Notes: generated from the sequence alone by a model not told the origin. Shown: positions 12,175 to 23,596, counted from the stretch's first letter. The stretch is 64,000 nt of DNA from Calliopum simillimum (GCA_951812925.1 OX638371.1:111995124-112059123); one strand, 5' to 3'. Numbers and translations are program-made.

Positions 12175-13345
12175 TGCATTCCCGCCAAAATGTCCACCGT
12201 AAGCCAAAAATTTAAATCATCATATCTGTGAAACTGTTCAGCATACATAAATAAAATTTAGTACTTATGTAAAAAGCACCAAGACAAATAATATGAACTG
12301 GGAAAAATGGGAGTATCACGCCCCCACAAAAATCACTTCATCATATCTCCGAAAATATTTATAGCACATGAATGAAATTTAATACATGTATGCAAAGTGC
12401 CAGCACAAATAAGTTCCCTGGGAAAATTGGCGATGCCACGCCCCTAAAAAAGGAAATTTATAATTTATGAGATTTGGTACACATGTAAAAAGGTTAGGGA
12501 CAAATGCCATCCTTTAGAAAAATTGGTGATGCCACCTCAATTTAACAAGAAAAGGTGATCCAACATTCCAACTGGGAAATCTTGATTTTTTGAGAAATTT
12601 TAAAATTTATATGGTGGAAAAAATGTCACATTAATATTGTCACATATCGATTCAGATTATTATAAAAACAAAGAAAAGTACAGAAGATATTTGAATTAAA
12701 CAAAATACTTATATTTTAAAGTAACATTGTTGCATAAGATTCTATAATTAGTCGCACTTTAAAATTCTGACTTGTTTCGCTGAATTCTGACTTTCTTTGA
12801 ATAGGCACGAAAACTACCTCTATTTTTGTCACGTTCGTTTTGTGTCTTTTTTTGCGTGTATCTTGGAACCAGGGCTTCGCCTGCTATTAACCCTTTCAGG
12901 ACCGTAAGCAACTGGGGGTATATACAACCATTTTAGTTATTTAGAATGGTATATTGGGCGTCTAAAAAACATATTTTAAAATAAAAAAGAAAAAAATTTT
13001 TTTCAGTTTTTCTGGAATTTTCTGGGACATATGTGTCCGTATGGTCGTTATGGTTTTTCCAAAAAAAAAAATAAAGTTAATTTTTCTCCAACAAACTGAT
13101 AATATCAAAATGAATCACAATGGTTCCGTAATAACACAAATATTCTTAATTTTTGGCTTGGGACACATATGTCCCTATGGTCCTGAAAGGGTTAAAGTTG
13201 ACACTAATTATAGTGCAACCAAAGAGCTATAATGTGAAGTAAAAACTAAAATAAAAATAAGTTTTACTTCCACTTTTTTTGCAATTTAAATGTATCCGAA
13301 GGTCACAGTCGTTACCTGGGAAATGCCAATATTGCACAACCCATT
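12175..13345 (-). repeat. Repeat R2, copy 2, carrying a TTAA element
   Basis: Inverted relative to copy 1 at 2962-3625 and longer. The region from 12220 to 12560 has three or four short subrepeats ending in CACGCCCC with CATATCTCCGAAA, each about 100-115 bp apart. From 12560 onward it parallels copy 1 until the insertion at 12891-13191, after which homology resumes (CTATAATTAGTG / CACTAATTATAG). No coding frame. Confidence 0.7.
12891..13191. mobile_element. piggyBac-like MITE with TTAA flanks
   Basis: A 301-bp element with 13-bp perfect inverted ends CCCTTTCAGGACC, flanked by TTAA at 12887-12890 and 13192-13195. TTAA targets and CCCTTT-type termini are hallmarks of piggyBac-family elements. 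Repeat R2 copy 1 has no insert at the matching position (AACTTCAATAGC around 3099-3110), which independently confirms the borders. Internal ACATATGT palindromes lie near both ends (around 13028 and 13166). It has no open frame and must rely on a transposase made elsewhere. Confidence 0.85.
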
Positions 13346-15135
13346 CCGAGCATTTATGAGAAGTAATTTTGTATATCGTAAAACCCACTCCAATCTTTTT
13401 TTAAATCGTAATTAAATAAAAAACCGCCTCAATGACCTTTTAGATTTTTGACGTTATCGGGGAATTTCCAAAAATATTATATTTTTTTTTTTTTTTTTAA
13501 TCAGTCAAATACATATGTCGTATACATTTGCCTTTGATGATGGTCATAAAAGTGATCTACTTGAAGTAACTTTTTCAATTTTAATTTTTTAGAAATAGCT
13601 TTTTGAAAGATTCCGATTTAATAATATTGAGTTAAGTACTAACTTGGACTTAGACTATAAGTAAGACATTAAATAACAGAATAAGTATTGAATATACGAC
13701 GATAGATACATATATATAAACTATGACAATGTTGCTATTGAAATAAATTCTTTTCCATACTGCGCGCTGTGGTCTAAAATTAGAAAAAAAAAAATTACTC
13801 ATCAAGATCGTTAAGATGAAATCGCTGCAAAATATTGACATAAACACTTCGGAGCTGTGAGCTTGTGCTACACGACGCTGTTGGCTTGCCTGATTGGAGG
13901 AGGTGTTGATTCTATCGCTGTCATTGTGTTTCTTTATTTGTGCAATTGTAGTGCTATTTATTTTTGCAACAACAAAAACAATGAAAATTATGCATTTAAT
14001 AGTGTAATAAATACACACTTATCTCTTGGTTGGGTCTGAACGCTTTAAACTGCAAAGATTTTCAAGATACAAAACAAAAAGTATTCGATTCGACAGCGTT
14101 TGATGACTAAGATAAATACCGCGAGCGAGTCATGTCAGCATGAGGGATTGTGAGTCAATTCGTAACTACGTTGTCGCTGTCAAATCAGTTCTAAGAAACG
14201 CAATTATTAGGTTCTCGAGCTGTGTAGGTTGGTTGTTTGCAGTGACAAATATGCACGTAAGTAGAGGGTATCGCATGTAACGTAAAACCACAAAGACGTT
14301 AAAACCAAAGTCACGACATGATCGACATTATTAGGTAGTTATTTATTATTACTTATTAACATTTTTTATAAGAACAAACCACTTGAAATGCTCGTAATGC
14401 TTTAATACTCGAAAATCTTTAAATGATCGCTATTTGACTGAAATCTGGAATTCAAGCGTCGGGAAGGTGTCTAAAATTTGGGAGTACATATTCACCAATC
14501 TTTTGGAAAGTTCAGAAAAATGTTATGGACCAAAGCTAGTGCCGCACCCTTGCCAATCAGGAATGAAATCATCGGCTTACGTAAATTCTTTGCACACAAA
14601 GAACCTTGATTTACAAGTGGCACAGTGTCTTTTAGCTTGTTAGGAATTCATTTGCAGACGGGCCGGCCTATAGAAGTGGTCAACCCATGATTTATTTAAA
14701 ATGTTCAAAAATTAGTATTGGGTAGAGTTGTAACGGAGCTTGGCATCCGCAAGTGCGGAACTCCGCTTCCGTCTCCGCAAATTTGAGTACTGTAAAAAAG
14801 ATATATAACGGTGGTATAAAGGTGGTAACATCCATTTTGAAGTGGAAAAGTCAGTGCAAATACTGACTTGACTCAACTCTCCAGTTATTTAAATCTTAAA
14901 ATCACGACTTAGCACCATTACTAGGGTGATTCGAAAATAAATGTTGCATGGAATTTTGTTCCCATGGTATCAAAAGATTTCTTCATTCATTTTTTTAAAT
15001 GGATTTTGAGCTGCAAAATTTGAATCTGCCATTTATTTCTCCATCAATTCTGTAGTTTTAAAGGTATTTCCATTCAAGATGGACGAAAAGGACTTCAAAA
15101 AAAGCAAAAATGGTCTTATTTGCTTTTTTAGTTTA
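13346..15135. other. Mostly unique stretch, no gene seen
   Basis: It contains poly-T runs, a GC-richer patch at 13840-14330 and a CCGC-rich patch around 14735-14785 (TCCGCAAGTGCGGAACTCCG, a short palindrome). A donor-like CGTAAGTA at about 14254 follows a TCAGTT initiator-like motif at about 14186. I could not build a transcript from these, so they are only noted. Confidence 0.3.
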
Positions 15136-15900
15136 GGATATCGCCACGGGGTTAAACAACCAATTGCCTCAAATTTTTTTTAATAGAGTCGAATCGACCG
15201 ACCGTTGGTATAGTAGATAGTGATCAATACAATGCAACTTTGGCAAAGGGTTCCACTATCGCACGTGTGTTATAACCTGAGTTCTGACGAAAGAAAAATT
15301 TGACGCGTCCTCGCCGCAATATTTTCAGTCGACAAAAGTTCAAAATTCCACAAATCAGTGCAGAAAAAAAGGTAAGTATTTTCTAAGAACAAAATTACAT
15401 GCTGAATCCAAATCTGTAATGAGTTTTACAAAATTTTAATTGGTTAAAAAGTTGTTCGCCTTAAAATAAACAAAAGCACATGGGGTTAAATAACCAGAAG
15501 AAGAAACAGGCATTGGCGACCATGGTAAGGTCGGAAAAAAAGATTCTAAAGAAATTTTCCGAGCAAAAAAACCAAGACACGGCAGCCAAAAACAATACTC
15601 ATTGCTCCAAAAGAGGTCATCCAAGAAAAAAAGTATACGTTGAGGAAAGTAGCGCGAGCGATTAATGAAGCTCAAGAGAAACTTTTTCAAGTTAATTTCG
15701 TTTTTGTGTAACGTTTTGTAAAATTCTGATAAAATAAAAACCCTTAAAATAACAATGTTGGTCACTTTTATTATATTGGATGTTTTACCACACCAGGTGG
15801 GGTATTCGGATGAATTTTGTAACAAAGGGTTCAACGAACCAAACAAAGTTTTTACAGAGTGCCAAACACAAAAGTGGTTGCTTAACCCCGTTCTACCCTA
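15136..15900. other. Possible old element bounded by GGGGTTAAAYAACCA motifs
   Basis: CGGGGTTAAACAACCA near 15147 is inverted as TGGTTGCTTAACCCCG near 15874-15890. A third copy, GGGGTTAAATAACCAG, lies between them at 15482 and covers the start of the 61-codon frame. Outside these motifs the two sides do not align well, so this is either a degraded transposon or a motif used repeatedly. No target duplication was found. Confidence 0.3.
15480..15665 (+). CDS. Candidate 61-codon Lys/Arg-rich frame, unproven
   Basis: I do not recognise this protein. The 61-residue frame is very basic in its first half (a KKK run at residues 7-9 and the KK pairs that follow). It carries KRGHPRKK at residues 44-51, which resembles an AT-hook core but has His where the canonical motif has Arg, and it ends acidic and Ser-rich (EESSASD). 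A strong donor-like AG|GTAAGTATT lies upstream at 15370-15379, after a GC-richer stretch that could be an untranslated exon. A weak acceptor-like CAAAAG sits just before the ATG. AATAAA follows at about 15733. Against it: the length is compatible with chance, the acceptor has no pyrimidine tract, and the frame overlaps a repeated GGGGTTAAAYAACCA motif, so it may be transposon debris. The start is simply the first ATG. Confidence 0.2.
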   Translation: MGLNNQKKKQALATMVRSEKKILKKFSEQKNQDTAAKNNTHCSKRGHPRKKVYVEESSASD

Positions 15901-16752
15901 CTATTTTTATGTTTATTCTTTTTTGTTGTTTTTTTTAAGTTTTCTTATATGGATGGGTACAACTTATCCCTTTCTATTTTTAAAGTCTTCTTTGAAAGAA
16001 GATATGTTCCTATCGGATTTTTTATTTTTTATCTTAAACATAAAACCAATACGTATGATTCGTTTGATTGCATTTTGAATTTTTATCAGCAAAACCATGC
16101 TTTGTGTCGGCAACTGCACAGAGTACTCTGCAATCTCCAACCATTGTCCTTATTTTTATTAATGACCTTTTACTTTCAACTTTTAAACAAATTCATTTTT
16201 TCCTGAAAACGTTCCTTAATTTTTCGGAGGTTGAAAAAACAGCCGGCATATTAATAACTACTCACAAATGACCTCCAAAGAATCTACGTGGTAGATTTTA
16301 TTACAAGCTTCTCCGCATGTTCTTTACTATCTCATAGATGAATAGATTTAACTTCAGCTTTTCTCAATATGGCTGGATTGAATCTTACACAATCAACTAT
16401 TCTTGACGTAAGCATAGTCTATTCAACGCATCCAAGAAGAACATTCAGTCGATGCTATCAATAGCGGAACTAAAGTCAATTGAAGTTAAGTACATCATAG
16501 TCAGCCACTCTGATTCCACTATAATGGTCAATACACGATCTGTTAGGGCAAATGCGTGTCTTTCTTTATGAGAGGCTACCTTTTCCCTCTGACTCTGGTT
16601 AGAAGGATAAAAAAAAAATAAATCAATTTCAACCAGACTAGACTTCTTCTTCCGATTTTTCAGGATTGAGTACATGAATTCTTAGATGTATTCCGTAGAG
16701 AAAATGTCGTTTTTAGTAAAACCACACTTGTTCAAACATCATAAACGTAAGT
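15901..16752. other. Stretch with no recognised feature
   Basis: Three overlapping frames of 67-107 codons at 15755-16271 share one AT-rich strand and have no motifs. I regard them as chance frames. No repeat copies were found elsewhere in the window. Confidence 0.35.
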
Positions 16753-16903
16753 CAGGGTTCTCACTCAGATTGGTGTTTTTTTTTTCCCCCATAATGGGAA
16801 AAAGATACTGTTTTGGGAAGTTTTGAGGAAACAAAATTTAGGAAAATAACTTTGGGGAAAAAGGTTTATGTGGAAGGTTTGAAATTTTTATCTGAGAACT
16901 CTG
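16753..16903. mobile_element. Small hAT-like MITE
   Basis: A 151-bp unit that begins CAGGGTTCTCA and ends TGAGAACTCTG, so the ends are inverted with one mismatch. CAGGG-type ends are typical of hAT elements. The flanking octamers ACGTAAGT (16745-16752) and ACGTACAG (16904-16911) match at six of eight positions, in keeping with an aged 8-bp target duplication. The interior is purine-rich (GGGAAAA, GGGGAAAAAGG) and non-coding. Confidence 0.6.
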
Positions 16904-17022
16904 ACGTACAGAACTTGTACATTTTGCCTAACAGCTCATGTTTTATTATTTAATCATATTATGAACTTATTGGGAGATGGTTATGTAAGTAATTTACGCA
17001 ACATTACCATACCACATATAAG

Positions 17023-17540
17023 AATCAGTGATCAGTCAGCTTGTCAAGAACTAGAAAACACCACAGGAGACATACAAAAGACAAGCATACAGCCTCTTTA
17101 AGCCAATAATGAGGATGACGATGAACTGTTGATGGATGGGATGAGCTATGGGTCAGGTACCTTTACCCAAATATGAACGTGTTAATTATTGTGTGCAATA
17201 AATGCCATACACAAGGAACAAAAACCACAAACAGTAGCCAACTGCATGAGTTGGATTAAGAAGCAACAGACGTTACATTTAGAGCAACAGTACAGGATGA
17301 TGTCAAAGTACATAGTAAGACGCAAGGCTTAACATAATGGTTTTGAATACTTTTTTTGTTTTTTTTTTTTTCTTTTTTCAAAAAGATGTAACAAAATCGT
17401 AGCTATAGATTCTTATTGAAAATGTCTTTACTCTTTTCTTTTTTTATTTGGGTTACCTTCATCTCGACGAAAGTTCGTTCGTTGAGTGCATGGAAAATCC
17501 ATTACAATAAATTAGTAGCTCAAATCTTTCGAGTTGTCAT
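17023..17540 (+). repeat. Repeat R5, copy 2
   Basis: Direct copy of 1142-1545 with the same landmark order (ATCAGTGATCA, GTCAAGAACTAGAAAAC, GTGTTAATTA, AACAGTAGCCAACT, TTGGATTAAG, TTGAGTGCATGG). This copy is about 110 bp longer because of interior insertions, including GATGAGGATGACGATGAACT. No gene is visible in either copy. Confidence 0.6.
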
Positions 17541-18302
17541 ACCAACGTTATTTTAATGAGTGTAACGAATTAGGTTTCATCTATGGGACCTTCTTTTTCA
17601 GTTTATATTTTTTTTTTTTTTTTTGTGTCTTTTCCCTTCATTACGAGCTACGACGATCCATAATTTATGCTCGACGCTTAAACTTCAAAGCCGATCGCAG
17701 CCACCACCACTCGATCTCGATCAGTATTTCTATAATTGTTATCTGTGGACAGCATCTTAGTGTTGTTGTTTTGGATTTTTTTTATTTTATAATTTTTTTT
17801 TTTTTTTTTTTTGATTTCTGAACATAGCACTAATTTTCGAGCGCTCAATTCAAGAGGCAATCCCATTTTGTTGTCAGGTGCTTAAAAGTTTTTTTTTTTT
17901 TTTTATTCTGAAAATTGAACTGTGTTTTCGTGGAAGCAGAATTTCTCACGCGCTGATGCAAGTGGATGGAATTTTAGTTTTGATTTCATGTTGGCTGATA
18001 ATTGGGAAAAATTTATTTGCATATTTTTTACTAAATAATATGTAAAAAATTTCCAAATTTTGACTTCTTGAAAATGTCACGCCCACTTACATAATTCTCT
18101 TTTTATCTCTTTTTATTGGGTGATTTCATTACCAACACGTTTAGGGTAGGATGAGAAGTCCCATTCAAATTCTACACAAATTGAAATAAGCGTGTCAGGT
18201 GGATCAAGGAATATTGAATACCATGCCAAACATTTTCAGAGATATGATGGATTTTGTCGTTTGATAGTCAATTGTATAACAAGTATTTCACCATTTTTCA
18301 GA
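17541..18302. other. Homopolymer-rich stretch with a GTCACGCCCAC subrepeat
   Basis: Several poly-T runs of 14-20 bases occur. From about 18060 the sequence carries TGTCACGCCCAC and TTTCAGAGATATGATGG, the same kind of phrase as in repeat R2. The Transib-like hairpin may therefore have landed in an R2-type repeat. No gene seen. Confidence 0.4.
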
Positions 18303-18307
18303 CGCTG

Positions 18308-19485
18308 CACTGTGGTTTTTTTTGGACTAAAAGTGCACACAAAACTAATTCACTACAAGGACCCTTTTTTTTAAAAAAAATCAAATGCAAAATTAAAGGT
18401 TATACATTGAGCTATCTGAAAAGATGCCCGCTTTTTCTAGCATTTGATACACAAATTAGGGACAGAGTTCGAAATCTCATAAATTTTGAAAAAAACAGTT
18501 TTTCTGTTTAAAAATGTTAGTTGCATTAAACGCAGGAGTGCTGTATAAATAAATTTATATGCATTCAATGAAATCAAGCAAGTAAAAATTAATTCATTAT
18601 AAAAATGGGCGGTGCCACGCCCCAAAAACAAATTCGTCATATCTCCGAAACTATTTAACGCAGATAGATAAGATTCGGTATGTTTGTAACAAGCACAGAG
18701 AACAATATTTACTACAAAAGTGGGTGGTGCCACGCCCCAAAAATATAAAACACATCATATCTCCAAAACTATTTGACCCATGTGGATGAAATTCGGTTTA
18801 TATACAAAAGTCATTAAGACAAATAATGTCTGCTGAAAAAATATTAGGTGCCACGCCCACAGGCAGAGCTACATGAATAAACTTGTTTCTTATAGAACAT
18901 AGTGTCAATTAAATCATTGTTGGGTGTGGCGCCACCCTTTTTTTCAGCAAATGTTATTTGACTCACTACCATTTATATATATGCCGAAATTCATCCCTAT
19001 AGCTCAAATAGTTTCGGAGATATGATAAGTTTTATATTTACAGAGCGTGGCACCGCCCATTTTTTCAGCAGATGTTATTTCTCTTTGTGCTTGTTGCACA
19101 CATACCGAATCCTATCTCTCTGCGTTTAATAGTTTCGGAGATATGACGAATATTACGAATTTGTTTTTGGGGCGTGGCACCGCCCATTTTCACTTTGAGT
19201 TGATTCAATCTTACTTGATTTGATTGAATGCACATAAATTTATTCATATATCACTCCTGCGTTTAATGCGACTAACATTTTTAAACAGAAAAATCGATTT
19301 TTTCAAAATTCAAGAGATTTCGACCCGTGCCAATATTTTGTGGATCAGATGCTGAAAAAAGCGGGCATCTTTTTAGATAGGTGAATGCATAACCTTTAAC
19401 TTAACGTTTAATTTTTTTAAAGTAACTGTGTCCTTGTAGTGAATTATTTTTGTGTGCACTTTTTAGTCAAAAAAAAACCATAGTG
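18308..19485. mobile_element. Transib-like foldback element, target duplication CGCTG
   Basis: A 1178-bp hairpin whose ends read CACTGTGG on the left and, inverted, CACTATGG on the right. It is flanked by a direct 5-bp repeat CGCTG at 18303-18307 and 19486-19490. CACWRTG-type ends with a GC-rich 5-bp duplication are the signature of Transib elements, relatives of RAG1. The arms of about 560 bp pair throughout, for example AAAAGTGCACACAAAA against the inverse. Each arm carries two or three subrepeats with GGCGGTGCCACGCCCC and TCATATCTCCGAAACTATTT. The loop, near 18860-18925, is short. There is no transposase, so it is non-autonomous. Confidence 0.8.
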
Positions 19486-19490
19486 CGCTG

Positions 19491-20085
19491 TTAAGTAGGA
19501 AATCCTACACAAAGCGAAAAATAAATATCAAAAACAAGAGAATTGTCGCTTTAAGTTATTTTAATATGAATTCCGAATAAAAGTTGTAAACAATATGCAT
19601 TTTTATAGAGAAATCTCTATTTCTTCTCATAGATATGTTCCTAAAATAACCTTTTCTTTCATAAAATAGTTTTCAGAAAAAATTCTATAGTTTCTAAAGA
19701 AGATTTCTCATTAAGTTAAGAAGATTTTCACATAATTTTCAAGTAAAAATATTGTTTCATGAAGAAATCGTATTGAAAACGATAAGATTTCTTCTTAATA
19801 TCATGAGGTTCTCATATAAATACCCAAAGAAATCAGATTTTCTCTATGGCTATCTTTTTGGATGAAAAAAATAGAGAAATCTTCTCGAATATATAATCTA
19901 CTAGCGGCTTTACCCGGCGTTGCTCGGCTTTTATTTAATTTTTCACTCATTGTTATTCGCATTAAAACAAAAACTACAAATTGCTTTATATCACTTGTAT
20001 CACTTACTCCACTAAAAATGAGTTTTATAAGCAAGAAAGCACTAAAAAAGGCTAATAAAGAAACTATTTCTTAAAATAATTTGCC
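19491..20085. other. Stretch with AGAAATCTTCT phrases and a TACCCGGCGTTGCTCGG motif
   Basis: Short motifs of the AAATCTTCTC / GAAGATTTCTC type recur between 19600 and 19890. CTAGCGGC followed by TACCCGGCGTTGCTCGG lies at about 19900-19927. I know the latter phrase as a common interspersed-repeat end in insects but cannot assign it to a family here. No gene. Confidence 0.35.
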
Positions 20086-20089
20086 ATCG

Positions 20090-20420
20090 GTGAAACTTCA
20101 AGTGTATCGAAAAACATCCAAAATATCGGAAAAGGTCCAAAAGTATTGAAAAACATCGAAGAAAGCGGAAAAAGCCCAAATATTTATATCGAAACGAATC
20201 ATCTATCCAAAATATACGTAAAGTCCAAAAATAACGAAAATCATCTAAAATATCGGAAAAAAGCAAAATGATCGATGCATTTTGGAGAACATCTAAAATA
20301 GCAGGAAAAGTCCAAAAAAGTAGAAAAACATTCTAAATGTCGGTAAAAGTCCAAAAGTTTTGGAAAAAATCGGTAAAAACCAAAGTCCAAAAGTATTGAA
20401 AAATAGTTGATCTCATTGGC
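20090..20420 (+). repeat. Degenerate short-period tandem repeat (GGAAAAAGTCCAAAAGTATTG)
   Basis: The phrases AAAACATC, AAAATATCGGAAAA and GTCCAAAAGTATTG alternate about seven to eight times with a period near 35-42 bp and many indels. All stops and frames inside follow from the repeat; nothing coding. Confidence 0.65.
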
Positions 20421-23400
20421 GGGAAAGTTGAGGGCTAAGATTTTTTGAAATTCAAAAGGAATAATCCCCATGGTCGTTAAGTAGAAAGGAAAGACGATTA
20501 AAGCTCATTACTGAAATGAATTATTAGACCAATTTGATAAAGGTTTCAAGCAGAGAAACCAGTTCTCTCTTACTACGATGTCTACATAGCACAATTATCT
20601 GGAATTTTCGACACCAAATTGCTTAAACTATGCTAGGAATTATTGCCGGACACATCGTACTCACTCGATCTCCGTGAATTTTTTCTGTTCTCCATTATGA
20701 AAACATGGCTTAGGGGCTTAGGATTTATCTCAAATGTGAAGGCTATCACCGAGACAAAAAACTTGTTTTGAAGAGATATATAAATCGTAGCTTTTGGAGA
20801 GACTAAGAAAATGGCAGTACCATTGCAAAAGTATGCATATCATCTGAAAAGGAGGATCTTATTTATTGACCTGTATACACGTAGATCATTGCATTTCATT
20901 TTTAAGCAGCGCTACATCTCCACGATCTTTTTACCTTACACTTCTGAACTTTGTTCTTCCTTCACTCAATTGCATGTCAACGAAATCACAGTTGGTTGCA
21001 CTCATATTGTTGGGTTGACTCGTGCCATCCGTTTTGCGTCGCAAATGTTGCTTTCATTTTCCATTGCCTGGTAACGCGCGCGGAAGTTGCATTTAACAAA
21101 AGTTCGCTTTCTTCTTCATTTGACAATTGTTGCAAATTGATTTGTCTTTCCGTGTACAATGATGTACTCACGTATTTAAGATTAAGAAATCTTAAAGATT
21201 GAATTGAATTAACTAAATTTGCAATGAGTTGAGTTTCCTTTGCGTTAGTGCGGATTTTCAGCTACGTCGCTATTAATTGGCAAACAACAAAAACATGCAG
21301 TATACATTATTCTGTGTAGGTTGTTTTGGGGGACGCACGCTTAAGGTAGACGCGTACTGCAATGAAAAGACTTCCGTTTCTATTCACTAAAAACGCAACG
21401 TATGGGTGTAGTATAATTAGTGATAATTGTATGTGATTTAATGTATCAGCTTACTAAGTAATTGCGCGAAATTGTAAAGACTTTTAAATGCACGTGTTTC
21501 AAAACCCAAAAGATTTTACAATCCTCAGCCGAAAAAGAAATACTTAAAGGTAACAGGATTGTGAATCCCTCAACTTCTTTTCGTTGCACCCTTACTTAAG
21601 TTCCTACACGTGCGTTTTGCTTCGTAACCTAGAATCAAAACTCTGCTATCTTCGCCTACGACAATGTAACATAATTTGCCTAAGCACTGTGATTTGCCTT
21701 TGTGCGCTTATTAAGTTCATCCGTTTGTAATTCGCCAATTCAGCGGCGTCTTGCACTCCCCGCCCCCTTCACCAACATTTACAACATTTCTTGATCAATT
21801 GTTTGTACGTTGCGCGATTATTTGTCATTTTGTCGTCGTCGTCGTAGTCGTTGTTCATTTCAAATGCAACGCCATCGCTGCACTTCCTCCCTTCATCCAC
21901 CTCAAGATGCGCCAGCCACTCTGAACTCTTTGCGAAACAAAGCGGCGTTCCATGCTGCACAGCGCAAAAAGCATCTCGAGTGATCTTTGCAAATTTGCCT
22001 TGTTGAACTGAACTCGATTGAATTGAATGAACGATCGAGTCGTGTAACTGGGTCAGCCAGGCAGCAGCTACTTGTTAGCGGACACTAGCGACTGCTTCTA
22101 CTGCTGATCAGCCACTTAAGCCATAAGAGGCTACAGTAGCGCAAACAGTTTAGCCAATAATCATAGGGTAAATTTCACTTAACTAGCGAGAAGGTGGATG
22201 AGAGAAGACACACAAACGCGATCGATCGATTGCTGGCCAAAAACAACCGTGCGATAAACGGTAGCGCTGCAAATCGCAAATCGTTCAAACATAATTTCAT
22301 AACAGCTACAACAACAAGCGTACAACAATCGCAATCTGTTTACGTTTATCAACCCATGAAAACCTTTTTTTCACATGATCCAAAAAACACGAGTTTTTGT
22401 TTTTCTTTTCCTGAACTTGTTGCAAAATTATAGCGCGATCACTTTAATCACGATCGCAAAAAATATGATTGCTGCTGCTGCTATTGACCAGCAATAGCAG
22501 TAGCAACTGCTGTGTACAAGATTTCCACCAAACGGTAGGCAAAGCTCCCCACAAAAATTCCAAAATGCCGCACGCTTTCATAGCTGCTGCTGTGATGCGA
22601 TCTGTTACGATCATTTGAAAAAGCAAAATAATTTTTATTGAATAATTTTTCATTATTCCAGCCAGCCAGTCAGCCAGCCATCTACCATTGTCTTCGCTCT
22701 CTGCTGCAAAAGTGATCCCGCGTGCCCGCATTTCGCAAATATGTACATCATCCACATCCATTGATCGGGTGCATCGTTGGCGTATTGGCGTTGCTACCAA
22801 CCCGTCAAAACAATAAACTCCAAAACGAGCGAACAATGTAAATGGCGAGTCATGATTTTGTTGTTTCGCTGTTAAAAGAGGGGCGCTCACAAAACGACAC
22901 GATCAACACTGTGTGTGCAACGCTCAACACAAGACAAGACACAACCAGGAACGGATTCAGAAAGGATGAGCAGCAGCATGGCAACAATAAAACAGCAAAA
23001 GCAACAACAACGAAATAACAACATTGCTGTTCGATTGTTTATCCATTAAGTGAAATGCTCAACTCTATTGAACAAATACACACGGAGGCAACTCTGAAGC
23101 TGTCCAAGCTTAGGACACATTGTCTGGACTTCTTCAAAGCGAAGCAGCAGCAGCACCAGCAACAACAACAATCAGCAAATGTGTTGGTAGTCTTGATTCA
23201 TTGTTTGTTGATAGTTATTGTATTTGTTTTGGCCTTTTTTCTGTTTTTTTTTTTTTCGGATTCGAGGTATTCAGTTTTACTTGTACTTATTATTTGTATT
23301 CTTATTTTTATTTAATTTTATTTGTTCTCTGCGTCAGGGGCGTATTCAAAAAAATATTTCGGGGTATGATCTGAATTTTCTACTGTAATTCAAGATGATT

Positions 23401-23590
23401 GAGTTAACATGATTGTAGCATGCCGCTCAAGTAAATGTTTAAAAATTGAATTCAAATTGATCGACGAAAAACATGTTACTTTGTATCCAATTTGTTATTG
23501 TCGCGGCTCTGCAGATGTCCAGCATAGACTTTCAGTTCCACCTGGACTATTTTTACTCCGAATTTAGACGCATGTTTTATATATTCCTGC
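20421..23590. other. GC-richer unique region, possible host regulatory or 5' exon DNA
   Basis: From about 20900, and especially 21600-23200, the base composition becomes less AT-rich. CAGCAG/CAACAA tracts, CGATCGATCG, CAGCCAGGCAGCAGC and (CAGC) runs appear, as in 5' untranslated exons and enhancers of dipteran developmental genes. No spliced structure can be proved. The frame at 22444-22890 on the minus strand (148 codons) is the longest but has no motif and looks like a shadow of CAG tracts. Confidence 0.35.
23055..23315 (+). CDS. Candidate first coding exon or small polyQ frame, unproven
   Basis: I do not recognise this protein. The 86-codon frame starts with G at position -3, an acceptable start context. 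Residues 1-30 look like ordinary soluble sequence, predicted helical with alternating charges (IEQIHTEATLKLSKLR). A Gln/His run QQQHQQQQQ follows at residues 31-39. After that the frame runs into a T-rich tract and reads only hydrophobic residues. That change suggests that, if coding, only the first 40-45 codons are real and a donor should lie near 23185-23195, where TTGGTAGTC is a weak candidate. Upstream sequence rich in CAACAA fits a 5' untranslated region. It may equally be non-coding. Confidence 0.22.
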   Translation: MLNSIEQIHTEATLKLSKLRTHCLDFFKAKQQQHQQQQQSANVLVVLIHCLLIVIVFVLAFFLFFFFSDSRYSVLLVLIICILIFI

Positions 23591-23596
23591 ATACAA

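Noticed and set aside
20090..20420. A CRISPR array
   Set aside because: The repeats are degenerate, spacing is irregular and there are no unique spacers. The window is eukaryotic; this is a short-period tandem repeat.
22444..22890. 148-codon minus-strand frame, one of the longest in the window
   Set aside because: No domain, ordinary chance length for a GC-richer patch, and no splice or start evidence.
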